64,000 nt of DNA. Source: an uncultured bacterium (GTDB taxonomy: Bacteria > Actinomycetota > Coriobacteriia > Coriobacteriales > Coriobacteriaceae). The position numbers and the translations under genes are program-made. A model generated the notes under the pieces. It was given only the letters and a program-made list of their open reading frames with translations. It ran no database searches and was not told where the DNA came from. The DNA is taken from assembly GCA_905214525.1 (NCBI GenBank), contig CAJMMN010000007.1, positions 17,164 through 81,163 on the forward strand, written 5' to 3'. Positions 25,659 through 33,903 of this stretch are shown in pieces. Position 1 is the first letter of the stretch; each line of letters opens with the position of its first letter.

Positions 25659-27011
25659 ATGTCTGACGACTTTTACACCATGGTCGATTCCGGAGACCCG
25701 GCACCCGACAACGAGCACATCACCGGCGTGCGCGAAGAGCGTGACGAAGGCGAGCAGACGACCACGCAGGCGCCAAAAGCCATGTACGCCGCGCGCATCG
25801 CCGTCTATGACGACATGTTGTCGACACCGCGTGTGATCGTCATTGATCCGCAAGATGTCCGCACGTATTTGGAAGAGACGACCAACACCGTCTACCAGTG
25901 CATGAAAGAACAAGGTGGCCATATCTCGCTCATGGTCATCCGCGAGATTGTCGAAAACTTTATCCACGCGCACTTTGCCGAGCCCATCATCTCGATTCTG
26001 GACGGCGGGGACACCATCCGCTTTGCTGATCAAGGACCCGGTATCGACGACAAGGAACGCGCTTTCGACTTTGGCGTTACCAGCGCAAACAGCAAGATGA
26101 AGCGCTATATCCGTGGAACCGGAGCAGGGTTTCCCATGGTGCAGGAGTATTTGGAAAACGCCGGTGGCGCCGTGTCCATCGAGGACAACATGGGCAGCGG
26201 CACCGTGGTTACGGTAAGTCTGGACCCCAAGCGCGTGCAGGAAATCGAGCGTGCCGGCGGACGCGGTGCTGCCGTGCGGCCCGAGACGGAGCAGTCCACA
26301 TATCCCCTGCCGGGAGCTTTTGCGCAGCAGCCCATGGCAACGCAGCAGATGCAGCCCCCCGTGGGGCAGATGCAGCAGCCCGGAATGCTTCCTACACAAG
26401 AGCCCCAGGCGGCATCGATGTCGATGCCGCCAAACATGCCAGAGGCCATGCCGCTGGCGGATCAGGATGCAGCAGCAATGCAGCAGGCGACGGGGGCACC
26501 GGGTGGCCAACAAATGGGCTATCAGCCGTACCATCAGGGATATCCATATCAGCAGATGCCGCCACTGGGGTATGGCCAGCAGTTCCCGCAGCAGTACCAG
26601 CAGGGATATCAGCAGCCGTACCAGCAGATGCCGCAGCAGCAGTACAACCCCTGGGCCCAGCAGATGCCTCCGCAGCCTTACCAACAGTGGCCCCAAAGTT
26701 TTCAACAGCAAATGCCGCCCATGCAGAGTTCTCAACAACCAGCAGCTCAAATGATGTATCCTAATGCAGCAAATCAGTATGCGCAGCCACAACCGGACGT
26801 GTTCGTAAGCGATCGCGGCAACGCCGCGCTGGGCTATCTGGCGCAAAATCAAGCGTGCGGTGCTACCGATCTGGCGAGGGCGTTTGGAAACTCGGCCCCC
26901 ACTTGGTCACGCACGCTCAATGACTTGGCGCAGGCCGGCTTGGTCATCAAGCATGGCCAGAAATACCATCTGACCGAACTCGGCGCCGCTCGCGTGCGAG
27001 CTCAGAGCTAA
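25659..27011 (+). CDS. GHKL ATPase - Q-rich linker - winged-helix protein at the origin
   Basis: 450 residues, no known gene name that I recognise. Residues about 55-190 form a GHKL/HATPase fold: N-box REIVENFIHA (Glu96, Asn100), G1 box DQGPG (124-128), G2 RGTGAG (152-157), and GSGT (179-182). No histidine-phosphotransfer or sensor domain is present. Residues about 210-380 are Gln/Pro/Met-rich (QQM, YQQPYQQ repeats), probably disordered. Residues about 385-450 form a winged-helix (ATDLARAFGNSAPTWSRTLNDLAQAGLVI, then HLTELGAARVRA). It lies 15 bp upstream of dnaA on the same strand, so it is probably cotranscribed. It could regulate initiation or transcription, with ATP as a switch; this is inference. 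Confidence 0.75.
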   Translation: MSDDFYTMVDSGDPAPDNEHITGVREERDEGEQTTTQAPKAMYAARIAVYDDMLSTPRVIVIDPQDVRTYLEETTNTVYQCMKEQGGHISLMVIREIVENFIHAHFAEPIISILDGGDTIRFADQGPGIDDKERAFDFGVTSANSKMKRYIRGTGAGFPMVQEYLENAGGAVSIEDNMGSGTVVTVSLDPKRVQEIERAGGRGAAVRPETEQSTYPLPGAFAQQPMATQQMQPPVGQMQQPGMLPTQEPQAASMSMPPNMPEAMPLADQDAAAMQQATGAPGGQQMGYQPYHQGYPYQQMPPLGYGQQFPQQYQQGYQQPYQQMPQQQYNPWAQQMPPQPYQQWPQSFQQQMPPMQSSQQPAAQMMYPNAANQYAQPQPDVFVSDRGNAALGYLAQNQACGATDLARAFGNSAPTWSRTLNDLAQAGLVIKHGQKYHLTELGAARVRAQS

Positions 27012-27026
27012 AGAACGGGAGAGACA

Positions 27027-28748
27027 GTGGACGAGGAAGCAAGCATCATCCTGGGGGATGCCATCGCCTTTTGCCAGCGCGACGGCCAAGATGCACGCCT
27101 CATCAACATGCTGGGGCAATCGCGAGCCATAAGCCTGACCGAAGATACGCTCACGATCGAGGCCCCCTCGCGCTTTGCCATCGCGCAGCTCAAAAAGCAT
27201 CAGCCGACTATTGAGGCCTATCTGGAAGAAATCGCCTTTGCACCGATTGCGCTCGACATCGTGGCACCGCAAGGAGCCGTGGCGGAATCCGCTGCCGCGA
27301 CGGCGCCTGCCGCGGCTCCCGCCGCCTCCCCGGCGGTGCCGGCCTCCGCAGGCGACGTGCCGACAATCGAGCACCAGCACAGCGATGTTTCCCGTGAAAC
27401 CATGGCACCGTTGCCTACCGCTGCGGCGTCAACGAACGCACCCGTCACGCACATGCCTATCGCTCACGACGCAGCGGCGGGCGCGGATTCGGGCATTGCA
27501 ATCAAGAACACGCTCTCGGCCGATGATTTTCGTCGCATGATGAACCAGATGAAGGGCGGAGCGGCGACTAAATCCACGCAAGCTGCGGCCCCCGCTTCAC
27601 CCATGCCAGCGCCGACCGTACCGGCCGAGCAGAATACGGATGGAGCCCCGCTCGCCGCGAACTCAAAATTTACCTTTGAGAACTTTGTCTACGGCCCCGA
27701 GAACAGCCATGCCTATCGCTCGGCACTCAAGTTTGCCGCCCTCGCGGACGAGCGCGGCACGTGCACATCACTGTTCATCTACGGCAAATCGGGCCTGGGC
27801 AAGACGCACCTGCTGCTTGCCATCAAAAACGAGCTCGCCGAGAAGTCGCCCGAGATCAAGGTCAAGTATGCCAACTCCCAGGCATATCTGGACGACCTGA
27901 TGACCGAGTTCGACCGCCAAAAGAAGAGCAACGCCCCTATCATGCAGGCATACCACGGCGTGGACGTGCTCATCATCGATGACATCCAAAACATCATCGG
28001 CAAGCGCGCGAGCGTTGACTACTTTTTCCAGCTCATGGACGAGTTCATCCGCAACAACAAGAAGGTCGTCATCGCGGCAGACCGCGCCCCCAAGGACCTG
28101 AGCATGGACGAGCGTCTGACCAGCCGCTTCAACGCCGGCATGCTCTGCCTGGTCGCAGAGCCCAGCTACGAGATGAAATACAAGATCTTGCAGCGCTATT
28201 ACGAGAACACCATCGTCGCCGCTCCCGAGGCAGGCGACGACTCGCTGCTGGCGGCCTATGGGGGCGACAGCGGGCACCTGACCGACGAGCACTTTAAACA
28301 CATGGCCGAGGTCTCGGGCACCAACATCCGCGAACTCGAGAGCTTTTGCGAGCGCTGCGCCGGCGAGGCGGGCGACCGCGAGCGCGAGGGCGGGGAGCTC
28401 ACCTTTGACGATATCGACGCCATCGCCAACCAGTACTTCGACACATCGGCCAAAAAGATCAACGTCCAGACGGTTCAGTCCGTCATCGAAGAGCAGTACG
28501 GTGTGACGCACGAGGAGCTCATCGGCCCGCGTCGCAACGCCAATATCGCCAAAGCACGCCATATTGCCATCTATCTGGCCATCGAGATGTGCGAGATGAC
28601 GACCACGGCGGTGGGCGCCGAATTTGGCAACCGCAACCACTCGACCGTCAGTACGAGCTACAAAAAGGTCCAGAAGATGATCCAGGAAGACCGCACCGTC
28701 ACCGAAGACCTCAAGTCGCTGCGCGATAAAATTACACTGCGCTCGTAG
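27027..28748 (+). CDS. dnaA: Chromosomal replication initiator DnaA
   Basis: Origin-binding AAA+ initiator, 573 residues (longer than the usual ~450). Domain I at about 1-80, an extended Ala/Pro-rich linker to about 205, then AAA+ starting at TFENFVYGPENSHAYRSA with Walker A GKSGLGKTH and Walker B VLIIDDIQ. Domain IV carries the DNA-binding signature GNRNHSTVSTSYKKV. GTG start at 27027 with GGAGAG upstream. A parS-like sequence lies inside the linker at 27386-27401. Confidence 0.97.
   Translation: MDEEASIILGDAIAFCQRDGQDARLINMLGQSRAISLTEDTLTIEAPSRFAIAQLKKHQPTIEAYLEEIAFAPIALDIVAPQGAVAESAAATAPAAAPAASPAVPASAGDVPTIEHQHSDVSRETMAPLPTAAASTNAPVTHMPIAHDAAAGADSGIAIKNTLSADDFRRMMNQMKGGAATKSTQAAAPASPMPAPTVPAEQNTDGAPLAANSKFTFENFVYGPENSHAYRSALKFAALADERGTCTSLFIYGKSGLGKTHLLLAIKNELAEKSPEIKVKYANSQAYLDDLMTEFDRQKKSNAPIMQAYHGVDVLIIDDIQNIIGKRASVDYFFQLMDEFIRNNKKVVIAADRAPKDLSMDERLTSRFNAGMLCLVAEPSYEMKYKILQRYYENTIVAAPEAGDDSLLAAYGGDSGHLTDEHFKHMAEVSGTNIRELESFCERCAGEAGDREREGGELTFDDIDAIANQYFDTSAKKINVQTVQSVIEEQYGVTHEELIGPRRNANIAKARHIAIYLAIEMCEMTTTAVGAEFGNRNHSTVSTSYKKVQKMIQEDRTVTEDLKSLRDKITLRS
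27386..27401. promoter_or_regulatory. parS-like site inside dnaA
   Basis: TGTTTCCCGTGAAACC matches parS at 14 of 16 positions, inside the DnaA linker (encoding VSRET). Dyad arms GTTTC/GAAAC are intact. Confidence 0.55.
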
Positions 28749-28986
28749 GGAAATAGAGACACCTGTTGAAAACTTGTCGAAACCACGGGCATAAGGTGTC
28801 TAAAACCCAACCCGCGGTGATGAAAAGTTTTGCGCAGGTTTTGAACGTGGAAAACCACCCCTGTTGCACACAGGTTGCTGTCGATTCTCTTTCTGGGTCT
28901 GACCTGCATCTTTGGGAGTAATCAACAGTTTCGTCAGTGCTATTACTATTATTAAGATATTTATATCTATAGAAAGGTATTAAAAG
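28749..28986. other. Putative oriC between dnaA and dnaN
   Basis: The dnaA-dnaN gap contains TGTTGAAAA (28764-28772, the inverse of the TTTTCAACA word), further related words (TTTTGAACG near 28837, TGTTGCACA near 28862, ATCAACAG near 28921), and a strongly AT-rich tract at about 28937-28985 that would serve as the unwinding element. Gene strand switches around this region, consistent with an origin. The exact boundaries are inferred. Confidence 0.7.
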
Positions 28987-30090
28987 ATGAAGTTCACCGT
29001 CAGCCAGAGCTCGCTTACACAAGCCATCGGCGTCGTTATGAAGGGTGTCGCTTCGGCATCCACCCTTCCCATCCTGTCGGGCGTGCTCGTTAAGGCCCAA
29101 GACGGCATCTTGGAATTCCAGACCTCTAACTACACTATCTCGATCCGTCATCGCATCGCGGCGCATGTCGAAGAAGAGGGCGAGATGGTTATCCCCTGTA
29201 AGATGCTCTCCAATATCACCAAGACCCTCCCCGATGCCCCGGTCACCTTTGAGCTGTCTGAGCGCCAGGTGCTGATTGGTTGCGAGAAGAGTTCGTTCCG
29301 CCTGAACACACTCGATGCCAATGACTTTCCCGAGTTTCCGGCCTATGCCATCGAGAGTGCCGTGGAGCTGCCGACCGATGTCTTGTCCGAAATGGTCGGC
29401 CGCGTGTGGCGCGTCACCTCGACCGACAAGGCCCGCCCCATCCTGGGCGGCGTGCACATGAAGGTCGAGAACAACACCGTACGCCTGGTGGCGACCGATT
29501 CCTTCCGCTTGGCCGTGTGCGATACGCAGGTCGAGACCTCGACCCTCGAGGGCTCCTTTGAGCTCAACGTTCCGGCTGACGCCTTTAACGACGCGCTGAA
29601 CATCATGGCCAGCCAGGCGACCATCATGATCGGGGCTACCGACACCCAGGTCGTCTTCGAGGCCGGCAACACCACCTACGTGTCGCGTCGTATCGAGGGC
29701 GTGTACCCCAACTACAAGCAGCTCATCCCCGATTCGTGCGTGACGAGCGTCAAGATCGACGTCGCCGCCTTTAACGCCGCCCTCAAGCGCGTGGCCGTTA
29801 TTGCGAGCGCCAACCCCGCCGTCAAGTTCGAGATCGATGTCGAGAACGGGCAGATGGGCCTGTCCTCCATTTCCAATGACCAGGACCTTGCGCAGGAGAC
29901 GATCGATGTCGAGGCCGAGGGCGAGTCAGGTACCATCGCCTTCAACTACCACTACATCTTCGGCTGCCTCAATGCCCTGTCCAAGGAGAAGGAGATCACG
30001 CTGGAGCTCAAGAGCTACTCGCAGGCGGGCATCTTTAAGTCCTACGATAAGATCAACTACCTGTACCTGGTCATGCCGGTCCGCATCTAG
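28987..30090 (+). CDS. dnaN: DNA polymerase III beta sliding clamp
   Basis: Processivity clamp, 367 residues with the three-domain DnaN fold: MKFTVSQSSLTQAIGVVMKGV, TLPILSGVLVKA, and a C-terminal KEKEITLELKS ... YLVMPVRI that forms the partner-binding pocket. Start ATG preceded by AGAAAGG. Standard neighbour of recF, 9 bp downstream. Confidence 0.97.
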   Translation: MKFTVSQSSLTQAIGVVMKGVASASTLPILSGVLVKAQDGILEFQTSNYTISIRHRIAAHVEEEGEMVIPCKMLSNITKTLPDAPVTFELSERQVLIGCEKSSFRLNTLDANDFPEFPAYAIESAVELPTDVLSEMVGRVWRVTSTDKARPILGGVHMKVENNTVRLVATDSFRLAVCDTQVETSTLEGSFELNVPADAFNDALNIMASQATIMIGATDTQVVFEAGNTTYVSRRIEGVYPNYKQLIPDSCVTSVKIDVAAFNAALKRVAVIASANPAVKFEIDVENGQMGLSSISNDQDLAQETIDVEAEGESGTIAFNYHYIFGCLNALSKEKEITLELKSYSQAGIFKSYDKINYLYLVMPVRI

Positions 30091-30099
30091 CGCTGCGCT

Positions 30100-31206
30100 A
30101 TGACCATGTTCGCCCGCGATCTTTCCGTCGCGCACTACCGCAGCTTCGATAGCTATCGCCTTGCCCTGGACGAGGGCGTGACGATACTTGCAGGACCCAA
30201 CGCGGCGGGAAAGACCAATCTCATAGAGGCCCTGCAGCTGCTGACGAGCGGCGCCTCGTTTAGGCATCCGACCGCAGCGGAGCTCGTCCATGACGGCGTG
30301 GGCTCGTGCAAGATCGAGCTGAGGCTCGAGGGCGACGGCCGCGTGCTTGATATGGGATTGAGCGCGGAGGACGGTAAGCGCTCGTTTAGCCGCAACGGCA
30401 AGAGATGCTCTGCCGCTGGTGTGCGCGGGGTTCTGCCGAGTGTGCTGTTTTGCCCCGACCATCTGGACATGGTTAAGCGAGGCGCCAGTGTGCGCCGCGC
30501 CGCCCTCGATGACTTTGGCATGCAGCTGAGCGCACGCTATGCCGATCTTGCGAGCACCTATGGGCGCTGCGTGACCCAGCGTAACGCCTTGCTCAAGGAG
30601 ACCTGGTGCTGCCGCGAGATGCTCGGCGCGTGGAACGATTCGATTGCCCGCGCGGGCTCGGCCCTGCTCGTGCACCGGTTGGCCCTGCTCGACCGGCTGG
30701 CGGGCCATGTGCACACTGCCTACGGGCAAGTGGCGTCAGGTGAGGCCGCCAACGTGACCTATGCGTCCACGCTGGGGGATTTGCCCCAGGTCGAGGATCG
30801 CGAAGAGCTGAAGGGTTGGGCGTACGAGCGCATGCTGGCTGCCCTTGACGAGCATGCCGACGAGGAAATTCGCCGCGGCGTGACGTTGGTGGGACCGCAT
30901 CGCGACGAGATTGAGTTCACCGTGGCGGGTCGCTCCGCCCGTTCATTTGCCAGCCAAGGACAGCAGCGCACGCTGGTGCTGTCCTGGAAGGTGGCCGAGG
31001 TCGCCGTGGCTCGCGATGTCCTGGGCACCGCCCCGCTGCTGCTTCTGGACGACGTGATGAGCGAGCTCGACGGCGAGCGTCGCGGCGCTTTCCTGCGGCT
31101 GATCGGCGATGATATCCAGACGGTCATAACCACGACCAACCTGGGGTACTTTACCGATGACCTGCTTGATCGAGCCAAGGTGGTGAGCATGGGTGAGACG
31201 TGCTAA
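30100..31206 (+). CDS. recF: DNA replication and repair protein RecF
   Basis: SMC-like ATPase loading RecA at gaps. 368 residues: Walker A GPNAAGKTNLIEAL (about 31-44), ABC-type signature SFASQGQQRTLVLSWKVAE, and Walker B PLLLLDDVMSELD. Overlaps the next gene by 14 bp. Confidence 0.96.
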   Translation: MTMFARDLSVAHYRSFDSYRLALDEGVTILAGPNAAGKTNLIEALQLLTSGASFRHPTAAELVHDGVGSCKIELRLEGDGRVLDMGLSAEDGKRSFSRNGKRCSAAGVRGVLPSVLFCPDHLDMVKRGASVRRAALDDFGMQLSARYADLASTYGRCVTQRNALLKETWCCREMLGAWNDSIARAGSALLVHRLALLDRLAGHVHTAYGQVASGEAANVTYASTLGDLPQVEDREELKGWAYERMLAALDEHADEEIRRGVTLVGPHRDEIEFTVAGRSARSFASQGQQRTLVLSWKVAEVAVARDVLGTAPLLLLDDVMSELDGERRGAFLRLIGDDIQTVITTTNLGYFTDDLLDRAKVVSMGETC

Positions 31207-31756
31207 TTACGAGCGCGAGAGCGAAACGGTCGCCTTCAGCGGGTTTTTGAACGCAGAGCGCCAGCGCATCCTGGCGTCCGCGACCCCCGAGCGCCGTGCG
31301 CAGATGGAGGCCGCCGAGGAGTCGCGCGCGGTCTATCGCGCATGGAACGCGGTGTGCTCGGGCACGCGCGAGGGACGGCATGTGACGGGGCTGCGCTACC
31401 TGCCCGAGTCCAATGAGCTGCTGGTGTATCTCGACTCGCCCTCGTGGACGCAGGAAATGACGCTGTTGCGCGAGATCATCCGCGCGCGCATGGAGCGCGC
31501 CGGTGCGCATGTGGACGGCCTGGTGTTCAAAACCACCGCGCCCGGTCACACGCCGCCCGCCGCCAAGGAGCGCCTGCGCCCGGTGCCGACCGAGCGCCCG
31601 CCGGCCCCGTACGCCGACCTAAGTGAGGCCGAGCGCACCGAGATCGAGCGCCAGGTGGCGCCCATCGAAGACCAAAAACTGCGCGAGGCCCTCGAGAATG
31701 CCATGAGAGCCAGCGCCGAGTGGGCCAAGGGCGTGCAAAGCAAAAAAGAGCCTTAA
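31193..31756 (+). CDS. DUF721/DciA-like protein
   Basis: 187 residues starting from GTG 31193. The middle (about 20-105: ERRAQMEAAEESRAVYRAWNAVCSGTREGRHVTGLRYLPESNELLVYLDSPSWTQEM split over the fold) matches the DUF721 KH-like domain of DciA, the ancestral loader/partner of DnaB helicase. The position after recF and before gyrB is the usual actinobacterial place. The C-terminal half is Pro/charged and probably flexible. Confidence 0.8.
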   Translation: MRRANYERESETVAFSGFLNAERQRILASATPERRAQMEAAEESRAVYRAWNAVCSGTREGRHVTGLRYLPESNELLVYLDSPSWTQEMTLLREIIRARMERAGAHVDGLVFKTTAPGHTPPAAKERLRPVPTERPPAPYADLSEAERTEIERQVAPIEDQKLREALENAMRASAEWAKGVQSKKEP

Positions 31757-31784
31757 ATCGCATCTGGTGGCCTTGTAGAGCCAA

Positions 31785-31812
31785 ATACCCTCGTTCCCGA
31801 GGGTATTTTTTT
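31785..31812 (+). terminator. Terminator before gyrB
   Basis: A 9-bp stem, ATACCCTCG / CGAGGGTAT, with a 4-nt loop and T7. It ends the dnaN-recF-dciA unit; gyrB has its own upstream region. Confidence 0.85.
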
Positions 31813-31861
31813 ACGATAAACTAGTAAGGCTGTACACATTTTCTTGACTGAAGGAGGACGT

Positions 31862-33892
31862 GTGGCAAACGAAAACGATTACGATGGCGGCGAGATTAAG
31901 ATTCTCGAAGGTCTCGAGGCCGTTCGTAAGCGCCCGGGCATGTATATCGGCTCGACGAGCGCCAGCGGTCTGCATCACCTGGTGTGGGAGATCGTTGACA
32001 ACTCCGTCGACGAGGCCATGGCCGGTTTCTGCACCGAGATCCAGGTGACGGTCCACGCCGACAACTCCATCACGGTCGTCGACAACGGGCGCGGCATCCC
32101 CGTCGACGAGCACCCTGTTAAAAAGATCTCGACGCTCGAGGTCGTCATGACGATCTTGCACGCCGGCGGTAAGTTCGATAACTCGGCCTATAAGGTCTCG
32201 GGCGGCCTGCACGGCGTGGGCATCTCCGTCGTCAACGCACTGTCCAAGCGCGTGGTCGTTCAGGTTCGTCGCGATGGCAACACCTACGAGATGGAGTTCT
32301 CGCGCGGCAAGACCGTCAAGAAGATGGAGGTCGTGGGCACCTCGGATTCGACGGGCACCACCGTCACCTTCTGGCCCGACGACGAGATCTTCGAGACCTG
32401 CATCTACGATTTCGATACGCTGCACAACCGTCTGCAGGAGACGGCGTTCCTCAATAAGAACCTCAAAATCGTGCTGACCGACGAGCGCGAGGCGACTCCC
32501 CACGTGGAGGAGTTTTGCTACGAGGGCGGCATCATCGACTTCGTCAAGTTCCTCAACGAGGGTAAGGACGTCCCCGAGGCCTTTAAGGAGCCCATCTACA
32601 TCGAGGGCAAATCGGACCCGGATGCGCCCGTGGCCAAGATGGGCGAGGTCGAGGTTTCCCTGCAGTGGAACAGCGGCTACGGCGAGAACGTCATGTCGTT
32701 TGCCAACGACATCTACACTCCCGAGGGCGGCATGCACCTTGAGGGCTTTCGCACCGCGCTCACCCGCGTGATCAACGACTACGCGCGCAAGCAGAACCTG
32801 CTCAAGGAAAAAGACGCCAATCTGACCGGCGACGATGTGCGCGAGGGCCTTTCGGCCGTTATCTCGGTCAAGCTGCCCGATCCGCAGTTTGAGGGCCAGA
32901 CCAAGGCCAAGCTCGGCAGCTCCTATATGCGCGCGCTGACGCTCAAGATCGTGACCGACGGCCTTGCCGATTACTTGGAGGAGCATCCCAAGCCCGCTCG
33001 TGAGATCGTCAAGAAGGCCCAGCAGGCCTGCAAGGCACGCAATGCCGCCCGTAAGGCGCGCGAGGCGACCCGCCGCAAGAGCCTGCTCGAGACGGCGTCG
33101 CTGCCCGGCAAGCTCGCCGACTGCTCGGTGCGCGACGCCGAGTTGACCGAGCTCTTCATCGTAGAGGGCGACTCGGCAGGCGGCTCGGCCAAGGATGGCC
33201 GTCGCCGAGACATCCAGGCGATTCTGCCCCTGCGCGGCAAGATTCTGAACGTCGAGCGCGTTGGTGACCATCGTGCGTTCTCGAGCGACACCATCCAGTC
33301 GCTGATTACCGCGATCGGCTGCGGCGTCACGACGAGTGCCGGCGACGGCGGCGACTTCGACATTAGCAAGGCGCGTTACCACAAGATCATCATCATGACC
33401 GATGCAGACGTCGACGGTGCGCATATCCGCATCCTGCTGCTGACGTTCTTCTACAAGTACATGCGTCCGCTGATTGACGCCGGCTACGTGTACGTCGCGT
33501 GCCCGCCTATCTTTGGCATCAAGGTGCGCAACAAGATCCACTACGTGTATCCCAACGGCCGCCAGCCCGAAGACGAGATCCTGCGCGACACCATCCAGGG
33601 TCTGGGCCTGAACCCCGACGACAACGACGAGGACGGCAAGGCCAAGGACGGCAAGATCACCAAGAAGCGCAAGGGCTATACCGTCCAGCGCTACAAGGGC
33701 CTGGGCGAGATGGACCCCAAGCAGCTTGCCTCGACGACGATGGACCCCAAGACCCGCATCCTGCAGCGCGTGTCGATCGAGGACGCCGTGGTGGCAGACC
33801 GCGCCGTGCGTGAGCTGATGGGTTCCGAGGTCGGCTATCGCCGCGAGTACATCGAGAAGCACGCGCATGACGCACGCTTCCTTGACGCTTAA
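31862..33892 (+). CDS. gyrB: DNA gyrase subunit B
   Basis: ATPase subunit of gyrase. 676 residues from GTG 31862 (AAGGAGG at 31851-31857). GHKL domain: EGLEAVRKRPGMYIGS, NGRGIPVDEHP, GGLHGVG; TOPRIM motif EGDSAGGSAK with PLRGKILNVE, and DADVDGAHIR. C-terminal DPKTRILQRVSIEDA. Followed 11 bp later by gyrA. Confidence 0.97.
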   Translation: MANENDYDGGEIKILEGLEAVRKRPGMYIGSTSASGLHHLVWEIVDNSVDEAMAGFCTEIQVTVHADNSITVVDNGRGIPVDEHPVKKISTLEVVMTILHAGGKFDNSAYKVSGGLHGVGISVVNALSKRVVVQVRRDGNTYEMEFSRGKTVKKMEVVGTSDSTGTTVTFWPDDEIFETCIYDFDTLHNRLQETAFLNKNLKIVLTDEREATPHVEEFCYEGGIIDFVKFLNEGKDVPEAFKEPIYIEGKSDPDAPVAKMGEVEVSLQWNSGYGENVMSFANDIYTPEGGMHLEGFRTALTRVINDYARKQNLLKEKDANLTGDDVREGLSAVISVKLPDPQFEGQTKAKLGSSYMRALTLKIVTDGLADYLEEHPKPAREIVKKAQQACKARNAARKAREATRRKSLLETASLPGKLADCSVRDAELTELFIVEGDSAGGSAKDGRRRDIQAILPLRGKILNVERVGDHRAFSSDTIQSLITAIGCGVTTSAGDGGDFDISKARYHKIIIMTDADVDGAHIRILLLTFFYKYMRPLIDAGYVYVACPPIFGIKVRNKIHYVYPNGRQPEDEILRDTIQGLGLNPDDNDEDGKAKDGKITKKRKGYTVQRYKGLGEMDPKQLASTTMDPKTRILQRVSIEDAVVADRAVRELMGSEVGYRREYIEKHAHDARFLDA

Positions 33893-33903
33893 GAGGAGGT
33901 AAC

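Noticed and set aside
26290..26790. CAG-rich tandem words in the gene before dnaA, considered as a CRISPR or microsatellite
   Set aside because: They are irregular Gln/Pro/Met codons in a coding frame; no constant spacer-repeat period.
31811..33868. 685-codon open frame antisense to gyrB, and similar ones antisense to typA, rlmN, dnaB, purA and purD
   Set aside because: All overlap strong housekeeping genes on the other strand and lack any domain or ribosome-binding site pattern.
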